Shown: positions 49,414-59,487, counted from the first letter of the stretch. The stretch: DNA of 64,000 bases from Paenacidovorax monticola (GCF_014489595.1 NZ_CP060790.1:682001-746000), one strand, 5' to 3'. Numbers and translations: made by a program. Notes: generated by a model not told the origin, from the letters alone.

Positions 49414-50087
49414 CGCGACCAGGCCTGTTCATCACCTTCGAAGGCATCGACGGTGCCGGCAAGTCCTCGCACATCGAGGGACTCGCTCAAGCCTTCCGCG
49501 CGCAAGGCCGCACGGTGACGCTCACGCGCGAGCCCGGCGGCACGCCGCTGGCCGAGAAGCTGCGCGAGCTGCTGCTGCACGACAGCATGGACGCGCTGAC
49601 CGAGTCGCTGCTGGTGTTCGCCGCGCGGCGCGACCACCTCGCGCAGGTCATCGAGCCCGCGCTGGCGCGCGGCGAGGTGGTGCTGTGCGACCGCTTCACC
49701 GACGCCACCTTTGCCTACCAGGGCGCGGGGCGGGGCTTCGATACCCGGGTGCTATCTATTTTGGAGCGCATGGCGCAGACAGGGCTTGCGCCAGACCCGC
49801 AGCTGATGCGGGAGCCCGATCTCACCGTGTGGTTCGATGTGCCCGTCGAAGTGGCCGCCGGGCGCCTGGCCTCCGCGCGCGTGCCGGACCGCTTCGAGTC
49901 GCAGCCGGCCGAATTCTTCCGGCGCGTGGCCCAGGGCTATGCCGAGCGTGCGGCCGGGGCGCCGCATCGCTTCGCGCGCATCGATTCGTCGCTGGAGCGC
50001 CACCAGGTCTGGCAGCAGCTCACGAGCGTGTTTGTGCGCAAGGGGTGGCTGGCCATCATGGTGGCCGCGCAGGGAGGCCCCCGGTGA
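49410..50087 (+). CDS. tmk: Thymidylate kinase
   Basis: The 225-residue kinase has P-loop [11 protein letters not shown], the DR(Y/F) motif [17 protein letters not shown] and the lid region. It phosphorylates dTMP to dTDP. Start overlaps mltG, and its stop overlaps the holB GTG (GTGA). Codons about 114-129 coincide with a degenerate dispersed repeat (49750-49796), visible as an AT-rich patch in otherwise GC-rich sequence. Confidence 0.96.
   Translation: MTRPGLFITFEGIDGAGKSSHIEGLAQAFRAQGRTVTLTREPGGTPLAEKLRELLLHDSMDALTESLLVFAARRDHLAQVIEPALARGEVVLCDRFTDATFAYQGAGRGFDTRVLSILERMAQTGLAPDPQLMREPDLTVWFDVPVEVAAGRLASARVPDRFESQPAEFFRRVAQGYAERAAGAPHRFARIDSSLERHQVWQQLTSVFVRKGWLAIMVAAQGGPR
49750..49796 (+). 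repeat. Degenerate dispersed repeat inside tmk
   Basis: TGCTATCTATTTTGGAGCGC followed by ATGGCGC, a variable middle and CTTGCGCCAGAC aligns with the intergenic copy at 23229-23279. It is in frame with tmk and encodes [15 protein letters not shown], which is also acceptable thymidylate kinase sequence, so chance resemblance is possible. Confidence 0.4.
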
Positions 50088-51130
50088 GCGGCATGCAGGC
50101 CGATGCCCCCCTGGCGCCCTGGATCGCGGCCCAGCGTGCTGCGCTGCTGGCCCAGCGCGGCCATGCCTGGCTGCTGCAGGGGCCCTCGGGCCTGGGCCAG
50201 TACGCACTGGGGCTGGCGCTGGTGCGTGCCTGGCTCTGCGATACGCCCGGCGAGCACGGGGCCTGCGGCCAGTGCGCGAGCTGTCACGCCATCGACGTGC
50301 GCACCCATGCCGACCTGTGCGTGCTCATGCCCGAGACGCAGATGATTGCGCTGGGCTGGCCCCTGTCGGAGAAGGCCCAGGCCGAGATCGACGACAAGAA
50401 GCGCAAGGCCAGCCGCGAGATCCGTGTGGAGGCCATGCGTGATGCCGTGGAGTTCTCGCAACGCACCTCGGCACGGGGGCGGGGCAAGGCCGTGCTCGTC
50501 TACCCGGCCGAGCAGATGAATACCGTGACGGCCAACGCCTTGCTCAAGACGCTGGAGGAGCCGCCGGGCGACGTGCGCTTCGTGCTCGCCAGCGAGGCCG
50601 CGCACCAGTTGCTGCCCACCATCCGCAGCCGCTGCCTGGGGCATACCATGGCGTGGCCGTCCGACGCCGAATCCCTGGCCTGGCTGCAGCAGCAGGGCGT
50701 GGCGGCCGATGCCGCCCAGGCCCACTTGCGCGCCGCCGGGGGACGCCCAGACGATGCGCTGGCCCTGGCGCGGGGCGGCCGCAGCCCTGCCGCCTGGGCG
50801 CTCCTGCCGAAAGCCCTGGCGCGCGGCGATGCGACGGCGCTGGCCGACTGGGCTCCGGCACAGGCCATCGATGCGCTGCAGAAGCTCTGCCACGACCTGC
50901 TGGCCCGCGCCGCCGGCGCGCCGCCGCGCTACTTCGCCGAGGCCGACCTGCCGCCCGCGCCGCCGCTGCTGGCTCTGTCGCGCTGGGCCCAGGCGCTGGC
51001 GCGCTCGGCGCGCACGGCGGAGCATCCGTTCAACACGGGCCTGATGCTGGAGGCGCTTGTGGCCCAGGCGCACCACACACTACACTTGGGTTCCCAATCG
51101 CGCCGCGAAGGCGCCTCCCACCGACCATGA
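50084..51130 (+). CDS. holB: DNA polymerase III subunit delta'
   Basis: The 348-residue clamp-loader subunit has the zinc-binding cysteines CGQCASCH and the delta' pattern [20 protein letters not shown] and LLPTIRSRC. The P-loop position reads GPSGLGQ, lacking the lysine, as is normal for delta', which does not hydrolyse ATP. It starts with GTG overlapping the tmk stop; the more internal ATG is three codons later. Its stop overlaps pilZ (ATGA). Confidence 0.93.
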   Translation: MSGMQADAPLAPWIAAQRAALLAQRGHAWLLQGPSGLGQYALGLALVRAWLCDTPGEHGACGQCASCHAIDVRTHADLCVLMPETQMIALGWPLSEKAQAEIDDKKRKASREIRVEAMRDAVEFSQRTSARGRGKAVLVYPAEQMNTVTANALLKTLEEPPGDVRFVLASEAAHQLLPTIRSRCLGHTMAWPSDAESLAWLQQQGVAADAAQAHLRAAGGRPDDALALARGGRSPAAWALLPKALARGDATALADWAPAQAIDALQKLCHDLLARAAGAPPRYFAEADLPPAPPLLALSRWAQALARSARTAEHPFNTGLMLEALVAQAHHTLHLGSQSRREGASHRP

Positions 51131-51485
51131 GCAGTCCCTCCACCGCGCCCCGCCCCAGCGTCATGCAGCTGGCCATCAAGGAAAAGGCGGCCCTCTACGC
51201 AGCGTACATTCCGTTCTTCAACGAGGGCGGCATCTTCGTGCCCACCACGCGCGAGTACCGCCTGGGCGACGACGTGTACGTGCTGCTCACGCTGCCCGAG
51301 GACACGCAGCGCTACCCCGTGGCGGGCCGCGTGGCCTGGGTCACCCCGCGCGCGCGGCGGGCAACCGCACGCAGGGCGTGGGCATCCAGTTCCCCAAGGA
51401 CGAGAAGTCGCGCCAGCTCAAGCTCAAGATCGAGGAGATCCTGGGAACTGCCCTGGGCTCCGACCGGCCGACCCAGACCATTTGA
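51127..51485 (+). CDS. pilZ: PilZ domain protein (frame broken mid-gene)
   Basis: The repaired 119-residue protein is the stand-alone PilZ type encoded next to holB: MQLAIKEKAALYAAYIPFFN, GGIFVPTTREYRLGDDVYV, YPVAGRVAWVTP and then GNRTQGVGIQFP. One C is missing in the run at 51344-51347. The classical c-di-GMP-binding RxxxR motif is not seen, as in the type IV pilus PilZ, which works through protein contacts. It likely supports type IV pilus assembly. Confidence 0.92.
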
Positions 51486-51552
51486 CGATTCCAGCACCTA
51501 CCCGGATGCCGACCCGCCGTGCGCCGGTCGGCATCGCTGCTTTTGAAGCCCT

Positions 51553-52359
51553 ATGTTTGTTGATTCACACTGCCATCTCACGTTTCCCGAACTGCAGAGC
51601 CAGCTCCCGGCCATCCGCCAGGCCATGGCCGACGCCCATGTCGACCGTGCGCTGTGCATCTGCACCACGATGGAGGAGTTCGGTGACGTGCATGCGCTGG
51701 CGCTTGCGCATGACAACTTCTGGTGCACCGTGGGCGTGCACCCCGACAACGAAGGCGTGACCGAGCCTTCGGTGCAGGACCTGCTGGAGCGTGCCGCGCT
51801 GCCGCGCGTGGTGGCCATTGGCGAGACGGGGCTGGACTACTACGGCATGGAGGACCGCAAGGGCGGGCGCAGCATCGCCGACCTGGAGTGGCAGCGCGAG
51901 CGCTTTCGCACCCATATCCGGGCCGCTCGCGCCTGTGCCAAGCCGCTCGTGATCCACACGCGCAGCGCGTCCGACGATACGCTGTCCATCCTGCGCGAGG
52001 AGGGCGAGGACGGCCCAGGCAACCGCGCGGGCGGCGTGTTCCACTGCTTCACCGAGTCCATGGCCGTGGCGCGCGCCGCGCTGGACCTGGGCTACTACAT
52101 CTCGTTCTCGGGCATCGTCACGTTCAAGAGCGCGCAGGAGCTGCGCGACGTGGCCGGCTTCGTGCCCATGGACCGCATGCTGATCGAGACCGACAGCCCC
52201 TACCTTGCGCCCGTGCCCTACCGGGGCAAGACCAACACGCCGGCCTATGTGCCCCTGGTGGCGCAGCAGATCGCGGCGGTGCGCGGACTGCCGGTGGAGG
52301 CCGTGGCCGAGGCCACGAGCCGCAATTTCGAGAACCTGTTCGCGGGAGTGAGGGCATGA
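51553..52359 (+). CDS. TatD-family metal-dependent deoxyribonuclease
   Basis: The 268-residue TIM-barrel hydrolase has the metal motif DSHCHL near the start, GETGLDYYG with the bridging Glu, VIHTRSA and FHCFTES for the next His residues and [15 protein letters not shown] for the final Asp. It belongs to the YcfH branch that commonly follows holB and pilZ. Its stop overlaps the ankyrin protein start. Confidence 0.94.
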   Translation: MFVDSHCHLTFPELQSQLPAIRQAMADAHVDRALCICTTMEEFGDVHALALAHDNFWCTVGVHPDNEGVTEPSVQDLLERAALPRVVAIGETGLDYYGMEDRKGGRSIADLEWQRERFRTHIRAARACAKPLVIHTRSASDDTLSILREEGEDGPGNRAGGVFHCFTESMAVARAALDLGYYISFSGIVTFKSAQELRDVAGFVPMDRMLIETDSPYLAPVPYRGKTNTPAYVPLVAQQIAAVRGLPVEAVAEATSRNFENLFAGVRA

Positions 52360-53027
52360 GGCGCCGCCACCTGCTTGTGGGGCTGGCCGCTCTGGCGCTG
52401 CACGCGCGTGGCGCGTGGGCGGGGGCCTACGATGACTTCTTCACGGCCATCCACCGCGACGATGCCGACGGCATCAATGCGCTGCTGCGGCGTGGCTTCG
52501 ACCCCAATACGGTCGATCCCAAGGGCCGCACGGGCCTGTTGCTGGCGCTGCAGCTGGAGTCGTTCCACGCCTTCGGCGCGCTGCTGAAGGCGCGCGGCAT
52601 CAAGGTGGAGCTGCGCAACCCCCAGGGCGAGAGCCCGCTCATGATCGCCGCCATCAAGGGCTACATGGATGTGGCGCGCGCGCTCATCGAGCGCGATGCC
52701 GACGTGAACAAGACCGGCTGGACGCCGCTGCATTACGCCGCCTCGGGCACGGGCCCGGGGCAGCCTGCGATGATCGCGCTGCTGCTGGAGAACCATGCCT
52801 ACATCGACGCGGGGTCGCCCAACGGCAGCACGCCGCTCATGATGGCGGCGCAGTACGGCACCCGGGATTCCGTGAAGCTGCTGCTGGACGAAGGGGCCGA
52901 CCCTTCGCTCAAGAACCAGCTGGGGCTGACGGCGGCCGATTTCGCGCTGCGCGCCCAGCGCCAGGACGTGGCGGACGCGATCGCGGCCGCCGTGCGCCGC
53001 CGGCAGCCCGATCGCGGCAAGTGGTAG
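52356..53027 (+). CDS. Exported ankyrin-repeat protein
   Basis: The 223-residue protein has a signal peptide ([22 protein letters not shown]) and about five ankyrin repeats from residue 30 on, including [31 protein letters not shown] and [20 protein letters not shown]. It likely binds a protein partner in the periplasm. It is coupled to tatD by an ATGA overlap and converges on msbA with only nine bases between the stops. Confidence 0.9.
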   Translation: MRRRHLLVGLAALALHARGAWAGAYDDFFTAIHRDDADGINALLRRGFDPNTVDPKGRTGLLLALQLESFHAFGALLKARGIKVELRNPQGESPLMIAAIKGYMDVARALIERDADVNKTGWTPLHYAASGTGPGQPAMIALLLENHAYIDAGSPNGSTPLMMAAQYGTRDSVKLLLDEGADPSLKNQLGLTAADFALRAQRQDVADAIAAAVRRRQPDRGKW

Positions 53028-53036
53028 CGCGGTAGC

Positions 53037-54827
53037 TCAGCCCTGTGCGGGGCGCGCCTGCAGCCGCGCGTAGAGCCCGCCCTGGGCCATGAGCTCGGCG
53101 TGCGTACCCTGCTCGGCAATGCGCCCGCGTTCCATCACCACCACGCGGTCCGCGTGTTCGATGGTGGACAGCCGGTGCGCGATGACCAGCGTGGTGCGGC
53201 CCTGCATGAGGCGCTGCAGGGCTTCCTGCACCAGGCGTTCGGACTCAGTGTCGAGCGCCGAGGTGGCTTCGTCGAGGATCAGGATGGGCGCGTCCTTGTA
53301 CAGCGCGCGCGCGATGGCCAGGCGCTGGCGCTGTCCGCCCGAGAGCTGCGTGGCGTTGTGGCCCACCACGGTGTGCATGCCCTGCGGCAGGCTGTCCACA
53401 TGGCCGGCCAGGTTGGCGGCCTGCAGGCATGCCTGGACGCGGGTCTCGTCGATGCGGCCGCCCAGCGCCACGTTGGCCGCGATGCTGTCGTTGAACATCA
53501 CCACGTCCTGGCTCACCATGGCGAACTGGGCGCGCAGGCTGTCGAGCCGCCAGTCGGGCAGGGCGCAGCCGTCGAGCCGGATGTCCCCGGAGTCCGGCAG
53601 CACGAAGCGCGGCAGCAGGTTCACGAGCGTGGTCTTGCCCGCGCCGGAGGGGCCCACAAGGGCCACGATCTCCCCGGGGCGTACCGTGAGGCTCACGCGG
53701 TCCAGCGCCAGCGCGTGGTCCGCGCCGAACGACACGCTCACGTCGCGCAGTTCGATGGTGCCGCGCCCCTGGGGCGGGACCTGGGTGCCGCTGGTCTCGG
53801 CGCCCGTGTCGTTGATGAGGGACAGGCCGCGCTCCAGCGCCGCCACGCCGCGCGTGATCGGGCTGGCCACATCGGCCAGCCGGCGGATGGGGGCGATCAG
53901 CATGAGCATGGCCGTGATGAAGGCTGCGAAGCCCCCCACGGTGACCTGCTGGCCCGCGCCAGCACCCACGGCGCGGCTCTGCCAGAGCGCGACGCAGATC
54001 ACCGCCGACAGCGCTGCGGCTGCCAGCAACTGGGTGAGCGGCGTCATGGCGGCCGAGGCGATGGTCGCCTTGATGGCCAGCCGGCGCAGGCTGTGGCTCA
54101 GACCACCGAAGCGCGCGGCCTGCGCGGCCTGAGCACCGTGCAGCCGCACCACGCGGTGCGCGAGCACGTTTTCCTCGACCACATAGGCCAGCTCGTCGGT
54201 GGCCTGCTGGCTGCTCTTGGTGATGCTGTACAGGCGGCGCGACAGCGTCTTCATGATCCATGCCACGCCCGGCACCACCACGGCGACGATGAGCGTGAGC
54301 TGCCAGTTCAGGTACAGCAGGTAGCCCAGCAGGGCCAGCAGCGTGAAGCCGTCGCGCGAGATGCCCATCAGGGCCTGCACGAGCAGCGTGGCGCCGGTCT
54401 GCACCTCGTAGACGACCGTGTTCGACAGCGCGCTGGCCGACTGGCGCGAGAACAGCGCCATCTCGGCGCCCAGCAGCCGGTCGAACAGGGCCTTGCGCAG
54501 CAGCAGCATGCCCTCGTTGGCGACACGGGTCAGCGCGTACTGCCCGACGAACTGGGCCAGGCCCCGGATCAGGAACACGCCCATGATGGCCAGCGGCACC
54601 ATCCACAGGTCCAGCGTGCCTTCGGTGAAGCCGCTGTCGAGCAGCGGCTTGAGCAGGGCGGGAATGAGCGGTTCGGTCACCGCGCCCACCAGGGTGGCGG
54701 CGAAGGCCAGCACCCATGCCAGGCGGTGGCCGCCGAAGTAAGGGGCCAGGCGGCGCAGCCGTGCGCTCAGGCTGGGAGGCGATGGGGGCGTGGTGGCGGG
54801 CGGAGTGCCGGGGGCGGGGGCTTGCAT
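53037..54827 (-). CDS. msbA: Lipid A export ATP-binding/permease protein MsbA
   Basis: The 596-residue half-transporter has an N-terminal six-helix domain (ATLVGAVTEPLIPALLKPLLD opens it) and a C-terminal ATPase with Walker A GPSGAGKTT, signature LSGGQRQRLAIARALYKDAP, Walker B LILDEATSALD and the H-loop IAHRLST. It flips lipid A-core across the inner membrane. A long cytoplasmic GC-rich run in the sequence gives a clean, unbroken frame. It is divergent from tolB. Confidence 0.93.
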   Translation of the reverse strand: MQAPAPGTPPATTPPSPPSLSARLRRLAPYFGGHRLAWVLAFAATLVGAVTEPLIPALLKPLLDSGFTEGTLDLWMVPLAIMGVFLIRGLAQFVGQYALTRVANEGMLLLRKALFDRLLGAEMALFSRQSASALSNTVVYEVQTGATLLVQALMGISRDGFTLLALLGYLLYLNWQLTLIVAVVVPGVAWIMKTLSRRLYSITKSSQQATDELAYVVEENVLAHRVVRLHGAQAAQAARFGGLSHSLRRLAIKATIASAAMTPLTQLLAAAALSAVICVALWQSRAVGAGAGQQVTVGGFAAFITAMLMLIAPIRRLADVASPITRGVAALERGLSLINDTGAETSGTQVPPQGRGTIELRDVSVSFGADHALALDRVSLTVRPGEIVALVGPSGAGKTTLVNLLPRFVLPDSGDIRLDGCALPDWRLDSLRAQFAMVSQDVVMFNDSIAANVALGGRIDETRVQACLQAANLAGHVDSLPQGMHTVVGHNATQLSGGQRQRLAIARALYKDAPILILDEATSALDTESERLVQEALQRLMQGRTTLVIAHRLSTIEHADRVVVMERGRIAEQGTHAELMAQGGLYARLQARPAQG

Positions 54828-54961
54828 GTGGGCCGGATTCTACGGTTGGCCGCGGCGGCCCCGGGCCGGTGTACCATACAGATTGTCACAGGGGTATTCG
54901 GTCAGTGTGTAACATTCGGGGTTGTCCACCGGCATTTGTGCACGGTTTCCGATGGCTGCCA

Positions 54962-56279
54962 ATGACTATTGACCGACTACCATCCACCCCTCTTTCCGCG
55001 GCCACGCCGCATCCCATGCGCCGCCAGGTTCTGGCTGCGATGCTCTCCCTCCCCGCTGTTCCCGCGCTTGCGCAGTTCCGTGTCGAAGTCACGGGCGTCG
55101 GCCTGACGCAGCTGCCCATTGCCCTGGCCCCTTCCGGGGCGAGGCCCAGTCGCCGCAGCGCATCGCCGGCATCGTCCAGGCCGACCTGGAGCGCAGCGGC
55201 CAGTTCCGCGGCGTGGACACGGCGGGCGTGGCGCTCGATGAGACCTCCCGCCCGACATGGCGCAATGGCGCCAGAAGAGCGCCGATTCGCTTGCCACGGG
55301 CAGCATCACGCGGCTGGCCGATGGCCGCTATGACATCCGCTTCCGCCTGTGGGACGTGGTGCGCGGGCAGGATCTGGGCGGCCAGAGCTTCGTCGTCAAC
55401 CAGGGCGATCTGCGCCTGGTGGCGCACCGCATCGCGGACTACATCTACGAAAAGCTCACGGGCGAGCGCGGCGTGTTCTCCACGCGCGTGGCCTACGTGA
55501 CCAAGGCAGGTGGCCGCTACAGCCTGTGGGTGGCGGATGCCGATGGCGAGAACGCGCAGGCCGCGCTGTCGAGCCCGGAGCCCATCATCTCGCCCGCCTG
55601 GTCGCCCAATGGCGTGCAACTGGCCTATGTGTCGTTCGAATCGCGCAAGCCCGTGGTCTACGTGCATGACGTGGCCACGGGGCGGCGCCGGCTCATCGCC
55701 AACTTCCGGGGATCGAACAGCGCTCCCGCCTGGTCGCCCGACGGCCGCACGCTGGCCGTGACGCTGAGCCGCGACGGCGGCTCGCAGCTCTACACCATCG
55801 ACGCCAACGGCGGCGAGCCGCGCCGGCTCATGCAGAGCGGGGCCATTGACACGGAGCCCGTGTTCTCCGGCGATGGCCGCACGATCTTCTTCGTGAGCGA
55901 CCGCGGCGGCGCGCCGCAGATCTACAAGGTGCCCGCGTCGGGCGGCAACGCCGAACGCGTGACATTCTCCGGCACCTACAACATCTCGCCCAGCGTGAGC
56001 CCCGACGGCCGCTGGCTGGCCTACGTTTCGCGCATTGGCGGCGCATTCAAGCTGCATGTGATGGACCTGGGCTCCGGCACCGTCAACGCCATCACGGACA
56101 CGAGCGCCGATGAAAGCCCCAGTTTCGCCCCGAACAGCCGCCTCATCGTCTATGCCACCCAGCAGCAGGGCCGCGAGGCCCTCATGACCACCACGCTGGA
56201 TGGAAAGATCAAGGCCCGGCTCGCAGGGCAGGGCGGAGACATACGCGAGCCCGATTGGGGCCCGTTCCAGAAACAGTGA
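54962..56279 (+). CDS. tolB: Tol-Pal system translocation protein TolB (frame broken twice)
   Basis: The protein is read from three frames and reaches 439 aa after repair. It has a signal peptide ([14 protein letters not shown]), the TolB N-domain ([20 protein letters not shown] after the first repair) and a C-terminal six-bladed beta-propeller with repeats such as [20 protein letters not shown] and [17 protein letters not shown]. One C appears lost at 55128-55131 and another at 55251-55253. TolB works in the periplasm with Pal in outer-membrane constriction during division. It is the start of the tolB-pal-cpoB-tcdA run; tolQRA are not seen upstream, where msbA lies instead. Confidence 0.95.
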
Positions 56280-56323
56280 ACTTTTCGTTACCTACGCTTA
56301 TCAGGATTGCAGGAGAAATTTGG

Positions 56324-56866
56324 ATGAACAGCTTGAAACGCCTTTCGATCGCCGTGACCGTGGCCGCCTTGATGGCGGGCTGCAGCAGCGGCGTGAAGCT
56401 CGACAACGCACCGGTGGAGGACAAGTCCGCCACGTCCACCGCGGCCAACGCCGGAGCCAATTCCGGCAACACCGCGCAGAGCGGCGTGGCCGGCGTGGAC
56501 CTGAGCCAGTCCGGCCGTGACGGCGGCGGCCCGCAGGGCGTGAGCCGCATCGTGTACTTCGACTTCGACAGCTACGTCATCAAGCCCGAGTACCAGTCCG
56601 TGCTGGACGCCCATGCCCGCTTCATCAAGGCCGTGCCCGGCCGCAAGGTCATGCTCGAAGGCCATACCGACGAGCGCGGCGGCCGCGAGTACAACCTGGC
56701 CCTGGGCCAGAAGCGCGCCGAAGCCGTGCGCCGCTCGCTGGGCCTGCTGGGTGTGTCCGACAGCCAGATGGAAGCCGTGAGCTTCGGCAAGGAAAAGCCT
56801 GCCGCCCAAGGCAATTCCGAAGACGCGCACGCGCAGAACCGCCGCGTTGAGCTGTCCTACCGTTGA
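56324..56866 (+). CDS. pal: Peptidoglycan-associated lipoprotein Pal
   Basis: The 180-residue lipoprotein starts after an AGGAG site. Its lipobox is LMAGC and the OmpA-like peptidoglycan-binding domain follows: VYFDFDSYVIKPEYQ, LEGHTDERGGREYNLALGQK and the final NRRVELSYR. It anchors the outer membrane to the cell wall and binds TolB. Between them lies a Ser/Ala/Asn-rich linker. Its stop overlaps the cpoB start by one base. Confidence 0.96.
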   Translation: MNSLKRLSIAVTVAALMAGCSSGVKLDNAPVEDKSATSTAANAGANSGNTAQSGVAGVDLSQSGRDGGGPQGVSRIVYFDFDSYVIKPEYQSVLDAHARFIKAVPGRKVMLEGHTDERGGREYNLALGQKRAEAVRRSLGLLGVSDSQMEAVSFGKEKPAAQGNSEDAHAQNRRVELSYR

Positions 56867-57657
56867 TGGCCCGTACGACCCTGTCCCCATGGGCCCGTGT
56901 GGGCCTCGCGGCGGCGCTGTCGGTGGCCTTCGCCACCAGCGGCCATGCCGCGCTGTTCGAGGATGACGAGGCCCGCCGCGCCATTCTGGAACTGCGCCAG
57001 CGCGTCGATTCGCTGACGCAGGCCAACCAGCGTGCGGGCGAGGATCTGCGCCGCTCGGGAGACGATACGTCGCAACTGCGGCGCAGCCTGCTGGACCTGC
57101 AGACGCAGATCGAGGCGCTGCGCTCGGAGCAGGCCAAGCTGCGGGGGCAGAACGAGCAACTGCTGCGCGATGTGACGGAGCTGCAGCGCCGCCAGAAGGA
57201 CATGGCACAGGGAGTGGACGAGCGCCTGCGCCAGTTCGAGCCCGTGAAGGTGTCGGTCGACGGCCAGGAGTTCCAGGCCGATCCCGCCGAGAAGCGCGAT
57301 TTCGAAGCGGCCCTGGCCGTCTTCCGCACGGGCAAGTTCGCCGATGCGGGCAGCGCGTTCGCGGGCTTCCTCAAGCAGTATCCGCGCAGTGGCTACGTAC
57401 CGTCCGCCCGTTTCTGGCTGGGCAACGCGCAGTACGCCACGCGCGACTACAAGGAAGCCATCAACAACTTCAAGGCGCTGCTGTCGGCGGCCCCTGAGCA
57501 TGCGCGCGCACCCGAGGCCGCACTGTCCATCGCCAACTGCCAGCTGGAATTGAAGGACACGCGCGCGGCCCGCCGGACACTGGAAGACCTCATCAAGGCC
57601 TATCCGCAGTCCGAAGCCGTGGGCGCTGCCAAAGAACGGCTGTCGCGCCTCAAGTGA
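56866..57657 (+). CDS. cpoB: Cell division coordinator CpoB (YbgF)
   Basis: The 263-residue exported protein has a signal peptide ending near GHAAL, a coiled-coil (about 30-115; LRQRVDSLTQANQRAG, LLDLQTQIEALRSEQAKLR) and three TPR repeats in the C-terminal half (FRTGKFADAGSAFAGFLKQY, ATRDYKEAINNFKALLS). It links Tol-Pal constriction with septal peptidoglycan synthesis. The preceding codon TTG could also start. It overlaps tcdA (GTGA). Confidence 0.93.
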   Translation: MARTTLSPWARVGLAAALSVAFATSGHAALFEDDEARRAILELRQRVDSLTQANQRAGEDLRRSGDDTSQLRRSLLDLQTQIEALRSEQAKLRGQNEQLLRDVTELQRRQKDMAQGVDERLRQFEPVKVSVDGQEFQADPAEKRDFEAALAVFRTGKFADAGSAFAGFLKQYPRSGYVPSARFWLGNAQYATRDYKEAINNFKALLSAAPEHARAPEAALSIANCQLELKDTRAARRTLEDLIKAYPQSEAVGAAKERLSRLK

Positions 57658-58472
57658 CCGCCGCGCTTACCACCGACACCACGCAGCCCGACGCCGCAGA
57701 CCTCCAGCGCCGCTTTGGCGGGCTGGAGCGCCTGTATGGCGTGGAGGGCGCGCGCCGCATCCGCGGGGCACATGTCGCCGTGGTCGGCATCGGGGGCGTC
57801 GGCTCCTGGGCCGCCGAGGCGCTGGCCCGCAGCGGCGTGGGGCGCCTGACGCTGGTCGATCTGGACCACGTGGCGGAGTCCAACATCAACCGACAGATCC
57901 ATGCCGTCACGGCGACCGTGGGCCAGGCCAAGGTGCAGGCGATGCGAGAACGCATCGCGCAGATCAATCCCGCCTGTGAGGTGGCCTGCGTCGAAGAATT
58001 CGTGGAGCCCGCCAACTGGCCCGCCGTACTGCCGGATGCGGTGGATGCCGTCATCGATGCATGCGACCAGGTGCGCGCCAAGACCGCCATGGCGCAATGG
58101 GCGGGTGCCCAGCGGCGCCTGTTCGTAAGCGTGGGCGCGGCCGGCGGCAAGCGACTGGCACACAAGGTGGACATCGACGATCTGGCAGCCGTCACGCACG
58201 ACCCTCTGCTGGCCCAGTTGCGCTACCAACTGCGCAAGCATCACGGGGCGCCGAAGGAAGGCCGCAAGATCGGCGTACCCTGCGTCTTCAGCCGCGAAGC
58301 CGTGGCACCGCCCGATGCCTCGTGCAACCTGGAGGGCGATGGGTCGCTCAACTGCCATGGCTATGGCTCGGTCGTTTCCGTCACCGCCACCTTCGGTCAA
58401 TGCGCCGCAGGATGGGTGCTGGACCGCATCGCTACCGGCGATTTCTCGAAGAGCGAAAAATCTGCGCTATAA
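57654..58472 (+). CDS. tcdA: tRNA threonylcarbamoyladenosine dehydratase TcdA (CsdL/YgdL)
   Basis: The 272-residue E1-like protein has the nucleotide-binding VVGIGGVGSWAAEAL, NINRQIHA and the C-terminal SCNLEGDGSLNCHGYGS region with the catalytic cysteine-containing loop. It cyclises t6A37 in tRNA using ATP. The GTG start overlaps the cpoB stop. Its stop codon overlaps the likely -10 box of the tRNA-Lys promoter. Confidence 0.93.
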   Translation: MTAALTTDTTQPDAADLQRRFGGLERLYGVEGARRIRGAHVAVVGIGGVGSWAAEALARSGVGRLTLVDLDHVAESNINRQIHAVTATVGQAKVQAMRERIAQINPACEVACVEEFVEPANWPAVLPDAVDAVIDACDQVRAKTAMAQWAGAQRRLFVSVGAAGGKRLAHKVDIDDLAAVTHDPLLAQLRYQLRKHHGAPKEGRKIGVPCVFSREAVAPPDASCNLEGDGSLNCHGYGSVVSVTATFGQCAAGWVLDRIATGDFSKSEKSAL

Positions 58473-58473
58473 T
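58443..58473 (+). promoter_or_regulatory. Candidate promoter of tRNA-Lys
   Basis: A perfect TATAAT at 58468-58473 overlaps the tcdA stop codon and lies 34 bases before the tRNA. A weak -35 candidate (TCGAAG, 58445-58450) lies 17 bases upstream of it. Confidence 0.5.
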
Positions 58474-58507
58474 TTAAGACTTTGCTGCAGCTGATGCGGC
58501 ATCGGTT

Positions 58508-58583
58508 GGGACGTTAGCTCAGTTGGTAGAGCAGCGGACTTTTAATCCGTTGGTCACAAGTTCGAATCTTGTACGTCCTACCA
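58508..58583 (+). tRNA. tRNA-Lys (anticodon TTT)
   Basis: A 76-base tRNA with acceptor stem GGGACGT/ACGTCCT (one G-U), anticodon loop CTTTTAA with TTT, T-loop GTTCGAATC and an encoded CCA. The D loop AGCTCAGTTGGTAGAGC is standard. It is followed by a strong terminator. The DNA beyond it is of a different character, and tRNA 3' ends are common integration sites. Confidence 0.97.
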
Positions 58584-58595
58584 AGCCAAATAACG

Positions 58596-58629
58596 AAAGC
58601 GCGCTATCAAATAGGTAGCGCGCTTTTTT
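58596..58629 (+). terminator. Rho-independent terminator after tRNA-Lys
   Basis: AAAGCGCGCTA pairs with TAGCGCGCTTT around a nine-base loop, followed by a T run. The left arm and loop (GCTATCAAATAG) resemble the left end of the dispersed repeat seen elsewhere in the window. Confidence 0.92.
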
Positions 58630-58756
58630 CTTTTCTGTTGCTTGTAGGCAATCTGTAGGCACTTTTCCCAAATTCAGCGCTCGTCTTGACAGTCAGGAAG
58701 CGCCAAGGCCGCCTCTTCTGGTGGGACTCGTCAAGCGCTGTGGCGCCTCCTCATCC

Positions 58757-59227
58757 TCACTTCATCAAGTCGAATCGAATTGGCTCGCACGGGCCAACCA
58801 GCAGGGTGCTTTTCGGGACGATTGCGCCGTCCCCGTTCCTGCTTTGGAGCAGGGCGACTTTGTGCGAGCCGTCCTTCTCAGTGAAGAACGTATAGATTTC
58901 TGTGCTGTTGGACGGGTAGAAGACCAATACGGAAATGCTCGATGCTCCTTTCCTGAGCGGTCGCACGATTGCGCCGTCCTGGGAACTGGAGATGGGCTTG
59001 CCTCTGACGTCTACATACAGAACATCAAACGTCCCATCGTCCGCTTGAGTCAGCGTGAACACTGCGTTGCCTATCTTGTCGTCTGTCCATCCGGACCCCT
59101 TCTTGTCGGTCAGTCCGGAGTAGTGAAAGTACGACTTTCCGACTGGCGACCTACAAGTTGCCAGCTCGGCCGAGTAGGCATGTCCAGCAATGCAGAGCAG
59201 GAGCGTCAAAAGCGTGGCTCTTTTCAT
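58757..59227 (-). CDS. Exported hypothetical protein, 156 aa
   Basis: A signal peptide (MKRATLLTLLLCIAGHAYSA) is followed by a 136-residue domain of short beta strands (TCRSPVGKSYFHYSG, NAVFTLTQADDGTFDVLYVD, VLVFYPSNSTEIYTFFTEKDG). Cysteines at the start and end (TCRSP, GPCEP) could form one disulfide. No family is recognised. It is moderately AT-richer than the housekeeping genes before the tRNA. Confidence 0.8.
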   Translation of the reverse strand: MKRATLLTLLLCIAGHAYSAELATCRSPVGKSYFHYSGLTDKKGSGWTDDKIGNAVFTLTQADDGTFDVLYVDVRGKPISSSQDGAIVRPLRKGASSISVLVFYPSNSTEIYTFFTEKDGSHKVALLQSRNGDGAIVPKSTLLVGPCEPIRFDLMK

Positions 59228-59277
59228 GTTTCCTCCTCACTTTGCGGTCCAGTGTATGAGGAAGTAGGGCTTGGCAG

Positions 59278-59336
59278 AACCCATGGGTAACCCAGGCGAA
59301 ACCCATGGAAAACCCCGCGCTAACCCAGTCGAAACC
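59278..59336. repeat. Short imperfect direct repeats
   Basis: AACCCATGG occurs at 59278-59286 and 59300-59308. TAACCCAGGCGAAACC (59288-59303) and TAACCCAGTCGAAACC (59321-59336) match at 15 of 16 bases. The region is gene-free and its origin unclear. Confidence 0.4.
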
Positions 59337-59487
59337 GACAAGCGCAGCACGCACCTATGGGGAGCTCCACAGCGGGCCACCGCTACGACTGCCAGCGCAC
59401 AACACCCCCAAATTTCCCATGAAACACCCCCCAAAACGGGGCTGTCGGCAGCAGCACGCGCGGAACGTTCCAATGCGACCAGTCGAG

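Noticed and set aside
50160..50220. Loss of the P-loop lysine in HolB (GPSGLGQ) as a defect.
   Set aside because: The delta' subunit normally lacks a working ATP site, so this is expected.
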